The position numbers and the translations under genes were made by a program. From Sarcocystis neurona (Eukaryota; Apicomplexa; Conoidasida; Eucoccidiorida; Sarcocystidae): DNA of 64,000 bases. Positions 1 to 11,900 of the stretch are shown here, piece by piece. The number at the start of each line of letters is the position of its first letter. The first letter of the stretch is position 1. The notes under the pieces were generated by a model that saw only the letters and a list, made by a program, of their open reading frames with translations, was not told where the DNA came from and made no database searches. The stretch lies in the NCBI GenBank assembly GCA_000727475.1, contig KL647291.1, forward strand, positions 3,331,434 through 3,395,433, written 5' to 3'.

Positions 1-1398
1 GAACTGGCCGCAGCAGCAGTTGCAGGGGCAGCAGAAGCAGCAGCAGAGGCAGCAGCAGTGGAAGCGCAGGAGGCAACGCAGGAAGAAAAGAGGATTTTGT
101 TGAAAGGAGCAGGACAGTTGTCCTTAGGAAAGGTTTCAGCAGTCTATCCTCCTGCCGAGAATTTGCCGTCTAGATGTTTTTCATTTCTCGTGGCCTGTAT
201 ATGGGCCGCTGCCTTGTTGAATATTCGCAACTACACCTCGCGACAAAGACGTCTCGGCGCACGTACACCCGTCACTGCTACGTCCAACGACTCGGACTGC
301 TGCATCTGTGTGAAGTCATTACGCAATTTTATACACGTGTCAGCACAAATAAAAATGTACACACAAGCACGCACGTATACATACATATATATATATACAT
401 ATGTATATGTACATGTACCCGCGTCTGTTTGTTGGGATTTGCTGTGTGTGGATCTGCACGAGTAGATGCGCCAGTATCTACAAAAAAAGACATATATACA
501 TATGCATAGATGTATATATATCTATATATGTCCATCCCCCTGTGTGTTTGAACCTGGTGTATATACACCTAGAAACCTCGACACAGCATTTCTTGTAGAT
601 CCCTGCAGCGGAGTCTCCCTCTCTCAGGTGATAAAAATATTACAGAGAGAGTGTGCGTCCCACCAAGAGAGGCACGTATGGATCTGCCTCCGCTTGCAAA
701 AGGAGTTTTCTGTTTTTCTGCAGTGACCTTGGCCACCTCTTGATGAAGAAGAACTGCTGCTTGCTTTCATGGCAGAAGCAGAGCAGCAGTGGACTCACAT
801 GAAAAACTTTCCAAGACACACGTCCGCCTCTTCGGCCAGAAAAGTGCGCAGCAGGTACGAGCTGTTTTCTCCTTTGCAGGAATATCCAAATTTTCAAATA
901 TATATGCATATACACGCGTTTCTATATATACCATATATCATACGTATATATCCACTACATAGTGGAGTATATCCGTATACATCATTATTGTGGACTCATT
1001 CACATATACATAAATATATACATATATGTATATATACGCCTGTCCGAGTGTGCATATAAACATATATATATATAGATATATATATATATATATCTATATA
1101 CGTGCATACGTGCGTATTCAGTGGCAATATATGTAGGCTTGTCGCACATATGTATATACGCCTATTCGTCTACCAATTAAGGACATATATATATATATGC
1201 CTATTTATAAACTATCTATATGTGCGTAGAACTGCCTACAAATAAAGTAAATATAGACGTTTATATCGATACAGATATATGTAGTTAACGCCCATCTATC
1301 TATCTATCTACCTATCTATCTATCTATCTATCCATATATATATATATGGATATACATATATGTGCATTTAACGCCTACCTATATTTCACATATACATA

Positions 1399-1432
<34 letters not shown>

Positions 1433-2040
1433 TATCCATATATCATTTACATATATATAGATGCCACGCTTATGTGTTGCCTGCACCTGTATATATATAC
1501 ATATATGTATATATATATGTATATATATGTATGTGTGTATGCGTATTTACTGTGTATATGTGTATGTGCGTCAGCTGGCGCCTCAGCTCTTTCTTTTTCT
1601 CTTCTTTGATTTATGTGGGCATCTCTGCTTCGCGAGCTCTGCTGTTACCCTCCTTTCAACTCCGCTGCAAATTCCGTTCTTTTTTGTTCTGAACCTGCTG
1701 CTGCGGGTAGTTTCCTTCTCCGTTGCCTTCTTTGCTTCCTTGTGTTCGCATCCTTCCGCCTTTCTTCCTCTTCAGCATCTTCTTCTTTCTTCAGCAAACT
1801 CGTGCCGTGCGTCAAGGCTGCTGCACCGCTAATCTTTTCGTTTCTCCTCTTCCTTGTTCTTCTTCTTCTGCTGCTATTTCTCTCTTCTTAAGTTGCCCCC
1901 AGTGCCCGGGCTCCGCCGCAGCTCTCTTTCTTCTTTAGCTGCCCCGTCTTCCCCAACGTTGTCGCCCTGTTTCTCTTCTTCCGTCTCCTTCTTTTGCAAA
2001 CTTCTCTCCCAACTACTCCCAACTACTACCCTTCTTACAG
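1..2040. repeat. Microsatellite-rich intergenic or intronic DNA
   Basis: The first 60 bases are a CAG-type run. From about 360 to 600 and 890 to 1570 the sequence is TA and TATG microsatellite, with a perfect-to-near-perfect CTAT tetranucleotide run at about 1291-1334. A 14-bp palindrome GGTGTATATACACC lies at 556-569. From about 1570 to 2040 the plus strand is pyrimidine-rich. Open frames here translate to Tyr/Ile/His or Leu/Ser runs and have no convincing splice sites, so no gene is called. The pyrimidine-rich part may still belong to the coiled-coil gene on the right. Confidence 0.7.
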
Positions 2041-2530
2041 CGATGATTAGTCCATCTGCTGCTGCTATTGTTGCTCCTGCGAGTAGTCTACAATGGTGGA
2101 TTTTACGCCTAGCTGCTGCCGCCCCGTCAGGTGGTTTGCTTCCTCTTCTTCTTCATTCGTTTATCTGCTTTTTCTTCCTACTTCTTCTTCCACTTCTTCG
2201 CATTCCTTGCTCCAGCTGCGGTTCCTGCTCCTGCTTCTGCTGTTGCTCCTAAGGCTGCTCCTGTTGCTGGTCCTCCTACCGTTTCTGCGGCTGGTTTCGT
2301 TTCCCCTGTTCCTGCAAGTTCTGCTCTCCTTTCTGCTGCTGTTCCTGCTGCTGTCCCAACTCCTGCTTAAACTGCCCCTGATGCCCTATTGCCGCTGCGC
2401 CTGCTGCTGTTACTCCTGCTGCAAGTGCTCCTGCTTCTGCTGCCACTCCTGCTGTTGCTTCTGCTTGTCCTGCGGCTGCGGCTTGTCCTGCTGCTTGTCC
2501 TGCTGCTGCTGCTGCCGCTTTTTCTTCTTC
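2041..2530. repeat. CTG/CAG imperfect trinucleotide tract
   Basis: CTG-rich on the plus strand, CAG-rich on the minus strand. The minus strand reads as an Ala/Gln-rich low-complexity protein in one frame, so this could be a further exon of the coiled-coil gene that ends at 2541 in phase 2. No acceptor could be chosen with confidence. Confidence 0.5.
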
Positions 2531-2540
2531 TCTTCCTCAC

Positions 2541-4770
2541 CTGACTAGAAGCTCGCCTGTGGTGAGTTCTACTAATCGGCCTGTCTCCCTAGAACGGAGA
2601 TCCTCCGGCTGCTGGTTCTTCTCTAATGCCAGCGCACAGATAGCAGCAGCAATTTCTTTCAGCAGAAGCTGCTGCTTTCGGTTCTCGCGTCCATGCTGCT
2701 GCAGCGCCTCTTCCACTGCGCCCATCATATCCTTCGTTCTTTCGACAACCTGCGGGCATTTGGCATGTAGAATAAGCACACAAGATAGGAAGGTAAAGGG
2801 AAAGGAGACTGCGAAAAGAGAAGGAAGGAGACATGAGAAAGAGCAAAAGAAACGAAGAGTTTTCGCCTTGTGGGAAAGATAAGGGAAGGGTCAAGCACCT
2901 GCTGTCTGACATTCTGCATGAGCCGTTGTACGTACACCTGGATTCAGAACGTTCCCCGATTCTTCTCTTCTACGTTGCAAGTAACTTTCCACAGCGTAGA
3001 GGACAAACACATCCATATGCTTGCATCAAGTGTGTGTCTCTGTATTCCTCTATCCAAATAAACGTACGTCTCTATATACCTGCGAGTAGATGCACGTATT
3101 TGTATACATACAAATATGTATGTGTGCACGAGTGTGATACTGCATAGAAGCTCTCTCTCTCTATATATACATATATATACATATATATTATATATACATA
3201 TAGGTAGGGAGATAGATAGATAGATAGATAAAGGTATACGCGTGTCAGTGTGACAATGTACACAGATCTTATGTATATATATACATACATATATGTATAT
3301 GTGTGTGTATACGTAGGTATGTATGTATATGTATGTTTGTATGTATGTGTACGCATGTATGTGTATGTACGTGTGCGTATGTATGTATGCATGCGTATGC
3401 ACGTGTGTGTGTGTAGGCATGTATGTATATGTATATATATGTGTATATACTTACACACGCACGTTTATATATATATATATATATGTGTATATGCGGCTAG
3501 AAGTATATAGATCTTCTTACAATTATATACATCCACTTTTTGTATACGCACATCCACGTATATGGGGGACTACCCCTACATATATATATATACACACGTA
3601 TATGTGTATATGTACTTTCCGGAGCAACCATTTGTGCGTGTATATGTAGTTCTAAAGATATGCTGGGGCACACACATATTCCTCGGACTGGCTTTAGAGT
3701 TGATACGTAATTCTCGCCAAATAGATGTAGATGTAACTTTACAGCCTTGTATACCGATGGAGCTAACAGCGGGGCTGACAAGTAATAACAACTTGCCAGC
3801 GGTCATACAGATGTCCTCGCTTTTCTCCCTATAGAAGTAGTTCTAAGCATGTAGCGGACCACACCTACATATATATATATATATATACATATATATAAGT
3901 GGGGGTATATATGGTTGTACGTTCCCGAGGAAGAAGTCGCACCGGTGAAGGAAGAAGGCCCAGGCACCAGCATGCAGCTGCTGCTTCTCTATTATGGGTG
4001 CGGGGACAGCCAAGAAGCTCTTCTTTCTCCTGACAGTATATGTACATATGTGTAGATAAAGAAGACTGCAGAGACGTCCTTTTTATCTATATCTGTTCCC
4101 CCAACAACGTCTGAGAAGATTCCTCAGCTCTATTTTCTCAGTCCTGCCCTTGCAGTTCTGTGTGCGGCTGCTGCTCTTCCTGCTGCTGATTGCTGCAGGG
4201 ATGGCCAATGTTTGTGCGTGTAAATCCTCTTCAGCAATAAAAAGAGACGCATATCACGCACTCTCGAGAAATGCTGCGTACTCCCCTTTACTCTAGGAGA
4301 CGGGACGACGCACGCATGCGCACGTGTGGAAGAGAGGGAAAATTTTTTCCTTCCTTTCCTTCTTCTTCCTCTTTTCAGGGAAGAAGACGGGTGACGCGCT
4401 TGCGCACGTGCAAGTGGAAAAGTACGCACTTCTTTTCTTCTCTTTTCTCTCCTCCTTCTTTTTCGCTGTTGCGTTGTGCTCCACTGCTGGGAGACTGCGG
4501 AAGGTTCCCGTCTTTCCTCTGCTGCTGCAGCGAGGTACCTTCCCTCTCACCTCTTCGTTCGGCGTCAGGCGAGCAACTTCAGAGAGAAGAAAGTGAATAC
4601 GACAAGTCAGCGCTGTTTCCACTTTCTCGTGGTCGGCGATACTTCTCTGCCGTATGCGCTGAGCAGATTCTACCAACCGTTCAAGATAAGCAATGCGACG
4701 CTGCAGCTCCTCGACGCGATCGCCGTGCAGCTGCCACTCCAGCAGCACCTGCTCCAGCTGGTGGATATAT
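2541..4770 (-). CDS. Coiled-coil protein, three internal exons
   Basis: Three minus-strand exons join in phase. Exon 4551-4770 follows the acceptor CCACAG and ends at GAG|GTGAGAGG. Exon 2899-2937 encodes only 13 residues (CAG|GTG ... CAG|GTGCTT). Exon 2541-2749 runs from CCGCAG|GTTGTC to AG|GTGAGG and ends in phase 2, so coding continues to the left. The first exon is rich in Leu, Glu, Arg and Gln with heptad-like spacing (for example HQLEQVLLEWQLHGDRVEEL), which predicts a coiled coil. The third has a similar helix (KDMMGAVEEALQQHGREN). The exon at 4551 starts on the third base of a codon, so at least one exon lies upstream; the 1.6-kb intron may hide more small exons. I do not recognise the family. 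A resemblance to short intraflagellar-transport coiled-coil proteins was considered but is too weak to use. Confidence 0.5.
3070..4040. repeat. TATG/TA microsatellite block inside an intron
   Basis: Dense TA, TATG and GATA repeats at 3070-3660, and a shorter TA run near 3870-3895. It lies within the large intron between the 2899-2937 and 4551-4770 exons of the coiled-coil gene. A short unique stretch at 3660-3840 shows no usable splice pair. Confidence 0.7.
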
Positions 4771-4860
4771 CTGTGGCACCAGAACAACAGACGAAGAGGG
4801 GAAAAAAATTAGCTGCCACAGGAGATGAAGACGCGAAAGCAGCAGTTGCCGCAGAGGATT

Positions 4861-4946
4861 CAACTGCTGCGACGGCGTCAATGGCTGCAACGGCGTCAGT
4901 TGCTGCAACGGTGCCAGTTGCTGCAACGGCGTTAGCTGCTGCAGCA
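4861..4946. repeat. 18-bp tandem repeat
   Basis: About four to five diverged copies of an 18-bp unit of the type GCTGCAACGGCGTCAGTT. It is open in several frames; on the minus strand it reads as a six-residue repeat A-V-A-A-(T/I)-D. It sits just upstream, on the sense strand, of the acceptor at 4771. Confidence 0.7.
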
Positions 4947-5640
4947 GTAGCGGAGGTGCGGAAGAAACGCACAAAGGAGGAGAGGACGGAGAGGAGGGGG
5001 AAGGGGAAGCAGACGCGTCCGAGGAGAAAAGGAAGTGAGGGACAGAGAAAAAGAAGAGGTGGACAAAGGAGAAGCGGCAGAGGAGAGGGGAAGAGAGAAG
5101 AAACAGCAAAGGTGGCGAACGCTGCGGAGAACAGGAAGCAGCAGCAGCGGCAGGAGCTCGAGAAGACACCGCCAGTCACAGAGACGCGCAGAAGCAGCAG
5201 CGAGACAAAAGAAAAGGAAAAAAGTAGGAGAAAACGAAGAAGAAGAAGGAAAAGAGGAAAATTGAAAGGGCGGGAGTAGCAGAAGCAGCAGCCACACCGA
5301 GGAAGACGCAGCAGCACGAGCAGCATCAGGCGAGGGGGAGGAGGTTACACAGCCGCAAAAGCAGTCAAAACAAACGTAGACAAGAAGCCAGGGTAGCGGC
5401 AGCAGCAGCCAAGCGACAACAAAAGCAACACAAGGGGAAAATGCAGCAGAACAGCAGCAGCAGGACACCAGAATAGGAAAACAGCAGCAGCAGAAGCGAG
5501 GAGAGGCAGAGTAGCAGTGGTAGGCAGAAAGACCGAGTTGCGCACGGAACAGCACCGGAAAACAAAAAGGTTTCAAGCTCGTGATGCTGCAGCGGCGTGT
5601 ACGTACATAAAAGCCATTCAAATATACGTACATCCATCTG
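4947..5640. other. Purine-rich plus strand with CAG runs, no assigned gene
   Basis: The plus strand is GA-rich from 4947 to about 5275, then CAG-rich to about 5520. A plus-strand frame open from 4476 to 5279 (267 codons) reads as an Ala-rich then Lys/Arg/Glu-rich protein, but it is antisense to the well-spliced coiled-coil exon. I treat this block as upstream pyrimidine-rich intron or leader of the minus-strand gene. Confidence 0.4.
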
Positions 5641-5922
5641 TATGTATATAGAGAGAGCGGGAGACGGCAAGAGGGAGACGTACATAGATGTGTATGTATG
5701 TGTGTATATATATATATATATTTATTTATATGTGTGTAGAGGAAGTAAGGGAAGGGGAGACACGTAGAGACATTTATATATGTATGTATATTTCTTTTCT
5801 TCTCTACATACGTATGTCTATATATTGAGAGAGGGAAAGAGAGAGACGTAGATATGAGAATATATATATATATATTTATACATGTTTATACATATAGAGA
5901 GAGGGAAAGAGAAAGGCGTACA

Positions 5923-5959
<37 letters not shown>

Positions 5960-6400
5960 GAATACCTGTAGATATGTATGTATTCAGGCAGAGACAGAGA
6001 GGGGAGGAGAGACACGTCGATGCATATACACATGTGTATCTGCAGGTATATATGTTTTCAGCCAGAGAGGGAAAGAGAGAGGCGTTGATACATATATATA
6101 TATATATATATGTATGTAGATATATATGTGTGTAGGGACAGAGGGAGAGAGAGAGCGGGACAGAGACACGTCGATACATCTATATATGTATTTCTGTAGG
6201 TGTGCACGTATGTAGGGAGATAAAGAGAGGGAAAGTGAGGCACGTAAATACATACATATACATACATATATATATATGCTGATAATTAGGTATATAAAGA
6301 AGGAGAGGGGAAAAGAAGACGTACACACATGTGTACATATATATATGCATATTTGTAGATATTGATAGACGGGGGGAAATACATATGTATACATGTGTAG
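5640..6400. repeat. TATG plus GAGAGA-type interspersed repeat
   Basis: Repeated units of about 120 bp in which a TA/TATG run is followed by a purine stretch of the type gagagagggaaagagagacgta. At least six diverged copies occur between 5640 and 6310, giving the look of a degenerate higher-order repeat. No coding signal. Confidence 0.65.
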
Positions 6401-6535
6401 TTCTCAGCGAACAGCTGCGCCACGCATGAAGAAGTAAAGAGAGGGAGAAGAGGCATCTGCTTGGCGTCCCCGAGAGGAGAAGGCAGCACTGTCGACTGGG
6501 CAGGAGCAGCTGCAGTGGCCAGTCGCTCATGCACT
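6400..6535 (-). CDS. Possible small exon, Ala/Pro/Leu-rich
   Basis: A short unique stretch between microsatellites. On the minus strand one frame reads HERLATAAAPAQSTVLPSPL and then about 25 more residues of ordinary composition. There is no clear acceptor or donor, and a second minus frame is also open. It may be an exon of a minus-strand gene lying between the coiled-coil gene and the Ala/Ser-rich gene. Weak call. Confidence 0.2.
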
Positions 6536-6639
6536 TCACTTCCTCTCTACCGCCAGTCCCGGAGAAAGGGCTGCGCTGCGTGAAACATTTTACGTGCGTG
6601 TGTATATGCAGATACGTACATATGCGTCTGCTTAAAAAG

Positions 6640-7430
6640 AAGGTGGACGTACAGCGCTTCGGAGACGAAACTGATAGGAGTACAAATATATATATATATA
6701 TATATACGTACATATGTGAGGGTGCCTATTCATATGTGGAAAAGGGCATTATCGGTATAATAGACGTGTGCAGTGTATGTACAACGCTACGAGCAGTGTA
6801 TATACAGGGCACTACGAAATGTATGTATGTTTTTTATTGGTGTAGACATATGCGAGGTGTCTGTACAGCGCTACTACGTAGGAGCTCATCACACGTCGCC
6901 GTGCCTATCTTGTCCGTCTACTCTTTATTTGCATGCTGCATGTCGAACAACAGCTTGTGCGGAAGACAACGTCAGAATGAAGAGTAGAGAGAAGTACAAG
7001 GAGATTCACCTAGGGACCAGAAGAACAGATAGGTTTCACTACGTATATATAAATGAGAGTCTCTGTGTGCGTATGTACGTCGGTGTGTATCGGTGTGTCA
7101 GTGCCTACATATATACACATGTAGTGTGTATATATATATAAATGTATGTATATATACACATATAATACATATATATATATATATATATGTATTATATGTG
7201 TAGGTAACGGACAAGAGTATTGACGAACATATGGATAGAGGGCGTGTGTACGTATGTGCATGTCTGTATGTGTGTATGTGTGTGTGTGTGTGTATGTGTG
7301 TGTGAGTGTCCACATATATGTATGTATATATATATATATATAGGTATATAGATCCGTGTGTGTGTATCTGTATGTATATATATATATACCTATATCATGT
7401 GTGTATATATATAAGTATGTAAAGGACAAG
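6640..7430. repeat. TA, GT and TATG microsatellites with diverged palindromes
   Basis: TA/GT microsatellites dominate 6680-6720 and 7040-7430. The unique part at 6640-6880 carries several diverged copies of a motif around TGTAnnTACA followed by AGCGCT or AACGCTAC (near 6645, 6776, 6798 and 6850), related to the palindrome family described in the findings. Confidence 0.6.
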
Positions 7431-7499
7431 TGTATCTAAAAGAATACGCGCGTAGAGGGGGGAGGGGATGTACGCGTGCATGTGTGTGTGTGTGTGTGT

Positions 7500-7760
7500 A
7501 CAGCTCTGTAGTGAAGAAGGTGGACTTCTCAAGAACGTTTCTCGAAGAAATTTTCAACCGTGCAGAAGAACTAAAAATGCTACTAGTATTCGTGTGAGGT
7601 TGTTTTTTAGACTGTCGCTCTCTCTCCCAGTCGACTCCGTAAAACCGTCGCCAAAGACAAATTTTCGACAACCAGGGCTCCAGTAATTTGGGCAAAAAAG
7701 TAAAAACGAGAGAGAGAGAGACAGAGAGGGATGCAGCATACGAAAGGGTGTTAAGACCCC
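7500..7760 (-). CDS. Possible exon, two competing frames
   Basis: Unique sequence flanked by microsatellites. Minus-strand frame A reads GCRKFVFGDGFTESTGRES and frame B reads PKLLEPWLSKICLWRRFYGV. Neither has a decisive splice pair. Reported only because the stretch is non-repetitive and lies between two minus-strand genes. Confidence 0.2.
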
Positions 7761-8029
7761 ATGTCTATCTTTTTGCTGCAGCGACTTAGGCAAGGAGAAA
7801 GAGAGAGACAAAAGAGCTCAACTGCCTGTATTGTAGAGAAACGGCAGTATCTGCTATATCCATACCATATACACGTGTCGACCAAATACACCTACACACG
7901 TATGCGTGCGTGTGTATACATCCGTAGGTCGATACATATATGTATATACATATATGTGTGGATCTACGGATCTCTGTGTAAAGATTTATCTGCTGCTGCA
8001 GCATAGCAAGAGCAACACGCTTCATTGTT

Positions 8030-8650
8030 ACAGGGGAAGGGGAGGTCTACGCGGGTATATGTACATGTTTATATACCTGCCTATAATATACATCCACATA
8101 CATATTGCTATAGACCTGCACATGGCTGTACATAAATGCACCTCTCTCTCTTTCTCTCTCTCTCCCTCTCTCTACATATATGGAGGTAGATAGTTATATA
8201 GGTATACAAGGTGCCGACACTTTCTTATACGTAGACACATTTGTTTACATCTTCCGTTTAGAGAGAATATGTGCCTTCACATCTACGGATATGACGCATC
8301 CCTCTCTATACACATATACTCGCTGTACACATGTATATATATATATATAAGTAAATACACGATAGTGTGGAAATATATTGTTTTCCATATATATATATAT
8401 ATATATGAAGGTATGCCGATTCTGATTATTGCTACACATATATTTACAATCGCTATAGATATACATTTACACAAAGAAATGTATGAAGAAACGGAGAATT
8501 ATTCACACACATACAAGTGGAGGAAGAAATACATACACATATACATGTATATATGTGTATACGTGTAATTAAGAAATGAAGCGTACGTATGTGTAGCGTG
8601 AGATAAAGGGAAACATATATATATATATATATGTATTCGTAGGGAGAGAG
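8030..8650. repeat. TA and CT microsatellites
   Basis: TA, TATG and CT runs with no coding signal. The neighbouring 8650-8950 segment is a GA-rich plus strand (pyrimidine-rich on the minus strand) just beyond the stop codon of the Ala/Ser-rich gene, and may hold its 3' untranslated region. Confidence 0.65.
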
Positions 8651-8951
8651 ATGTAGATAAATATGTGTGTAGAGAAAGAAGCACGCAGATTTCCGGCAGC
8701 AATGTTCACGTACGTATACGTTGTTACGTACCCCACCTGATCGGCTTTTCTCTCTCTGTTCCTTCGCATGCGCAGAAATCGATAAATATCTATTCTTCAG
8801 AAGAGAGAGAGACCACAAAAGGCAGCGACAGAGACGCGGCATAAAGAGAAAGAGAGAAATAGTGGAAATGAAAGACAGAGAGAGAGGGAGAGAAAAGAAA
8901 GAGAAAAAGAGGGGTGCGGTGGAGAGTCCATCAAAACAGCTTTCCCTTTCC

Positions 8952-11900
8952 CTACTGCTGGTGAGAAAGAAGCTCGCAGTCAAGTACACTAAGGAGACTC
9001 TTCATGAGCAACTCCAACGCAGCAGCAATCCACACGCCTTCCTTTTTCGAAACGCCTTGCAGAATTCGACGTAGCACCACCCGCATATCCCTGCGTATGC
9101 AAAAGCAGCACCAGCAGCAAGAGAAGCGGCAACAGGAACAGTGGTAGCAGCTGCAATACGTGCACCAGGAAAAGAGGCAACAACAGGAGCAGTGGTAGCA
9201 GCAGCAACAGAAGCACCAGGAGAACAGGCAGCAACAGGAGCAGCAGTAGCAGCAGCGGCAGCGGTAGCGGTAGTAACAGGAACAGCAGCAACAGAAGCGA
9301 CAGCAGCAGCGGCTGCAGTAACAGCAGCAACAGCAGCACAGTAGAAGCTACCACAGCTGCAGTGGCGCCGAGGACGACACCAGCAGTAGCAGCCGCGGGA
9401 GTACGCGTAGCAACAGCAGCAGCAATAGACGCAGCCGCTGCCGCATCAATACAAACAACAGCAGCAGCAGCTGCAGCAGGAGGGGGAGGAGCTGCAACAG
9501 CAGCAACAATAGAAGCGGCAGCAGTGGCACCAAGAACAGCAGCAGCAGTTGCAGCAGCAGTTGCAGCAGCAGCTGCAGCAGCGTCTGCAGCAGAGGCAGG
9601 AGCAGCAGCAGCAGCATTAGGATGGACGCCGAGCAACCCAAATAGCTGCACGGGTGCAGCAAAAGCACCTGTTTTTGCACAACAGCAGAACCTGCTGCTT
9701 CTCAGCCTCGTATAAAGACGACAGCATGAAGAGGAGTTTTTACTCCTGCAGTCTACGAGAAAGAAGAACAAGCGGCTGAAGCGAGACTCCTGCGACACCA
9801 CTTCATGAGGGTCGCTGTCTGCTTCTGGTAGAACCCGTCCGGCAGCAGCACTTCCCCCCGTTGGTGTCTGCCGCAGCAAGTCTAGTTTTCTGACTTCGGT
9901 GTTCCTCTTCTCTTGAGCAGCAACAGCAGCAGCACTCCTCCTCGTCTTACGTACTTTTGTATCAGCTCAGAGCAACGCAGACGCAGCAGCCAACACCAGC
10001 ACACATGTGTGTGCCTTGTTATTCTGTCGTTGCGCGTTTCTTCTCAGCAGCAGCACTAGCAGCAGCTACAAGAGAACCTCTGCAAGCCTCAGCTTATATC
10101 TAACAGCAGCGTAGAGACTCTGCCGGTCCTGTTTCTCAGCAGCAGAACCAGCAACAGAAGAAGAGGTTCTCCCTGCCAGCTGCTGCTGCTGCAGCAGCAG
10201 CCGCACGAGCGCCTCAGTCTCTCTCTCTCACTCAGAAGAACCAGCGGCAGCGGTACCACCTCGTGCTGATTTTTTTCTACTAGCAGCGCTAGCAGCAGCG
10301 GTGTCGAGGAAGGTCACACTTTCAGCAACGCGTTACATATACATATATACATATGCATACATATACATATATATATATACATACGCATATATATATATAT
10401 ACACGCATATATATATATTTATGTATAAATATACATGTGTCTATATTCGTGGTATTGAAGGGAGGAACGAAACGTCTACAGCTGCGTTCCTAGTGAGGCG
10501 TACTAATTTTGGGAGAATAGAGAAAAGAACCCTTATCTCTGTCTTTCCCTGTTTCTCTTTCCTTTTTGACTTTCTTTTTTCCTGCCTTCCATTACCTTAG
10601 GTAGTCTTCAGCAACAGCGTCAGGTCGGAGCTCTCGAAAATTCAGCAACACCGTTTCCACGTCCGGGTCTGGCTCTTCCATCGCTTTCAACTTTTCGCAG
10701 ATATGTCCGCTTACGCCAGAGGAAAGGATCCCCTCGTCTCCTCCCCCTGCGGAGTTCCTTTTGCCTCTTGCTGCCACCGAGCCTGTCGGCCTTCCTTCTG
10801 CTGCTGCTGTTCCTCTTTCTTCACTGGCTAGAGAGCCGGGTGCCGCTGCCGAAAGTGGCGAGGACGGCAGAGCTGCTGCTGCTGCTTCTTCTCCCCTCCC
10901 AGTCGCAAAGGTCGGAGCTCCTATCGAGGAAGAGTTCACTGCTGCAGCTGCTGTAGCGGGACGTGCTGCTGCTGCTGCTGTTACTGCTGAGCAGCGAACT
11001 GATCGACGGGCTTCAGCTGCTGCGGAGGGACGTCCTGCTGCTGCTGCCGCTGCTGCTGTGTTTGCTGCTGCTGTTGATGCTCTGTTGACACGGAGGCTGC
11101 CGCGCGCATGCGGCGGGGAACTCGAGGGACGGCGAGGCGTCTCCGGCGGCACCACCGTCACAAACAGCGAGGGTCTCTGGACTGCAGTGCCGCTGTTGCT
11201 GCCAATTTCTGCTGTCGCTTCAGCGAAAGGCTGCTCGCCGAAGGAGAAAGAAGCAGATTCTGAATAATAAGAAGAGCAGGAGGAAGTCGTTCTTAGTGCC
11301 CTAGACTTCTCCTCTTCTTCTTTTTCTAGAGGGTCTTGCTGCTGCTGCTGTATCATTTTCCACCGCCCCCGCTGCTGCATCCCCTCCCCCTTCCGCTGTT
11401 GTTGTTGCCTCTGCTGCTTCTGTTTCTTCGGTTGCTGCTGCTGCTGGCTTGCTGCTGCTGCTGTAGAGACCTGGCGGGACCGGATGAAATGGTGGGCCTG
11501 CTGCGCAGCAAATATTTGCGACGGGTTTTCGAGGGGCGGTAGGGCTTTTCGAGAGTGTGGGAGCTCTAGGAAGCTTCTTCTTACTTTCATCGACGGGATT
11601 AAAATACTTCTGCAGGAAAAAAGAGAGGCAAAAAAGGGAAGGGAATGTCTATTGAATGGGCGAATTGCAAGAGGGAAGAGAGATGAGAAAAACCAGGGGA
11701 AACGGACAGAAAAAACTTTCCGAAGACGCGTATGTACACATGTCGCCTACTTGTGGTACGCTGTGTATCCGTTCTCTATACTTTAATGTGTAGATGAAAA
11801 AGAAGAAGAAAACGAAAGAGAAGGTAAAGTAGGAGAGTAGGGAAATAGAGAAGATGACAAGGAAGAATCTCGGAGGACGCACATGTAAAACTACATTCCA

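Noticed and set aside
3072..3510. Open frames rich in Tyr, Ile, His and Thr (here and in all TATG blocks)
   Set aside because: They are direct translations of TA/TATG/GT microsatellites, open on both strands, with no splice sites or start context.
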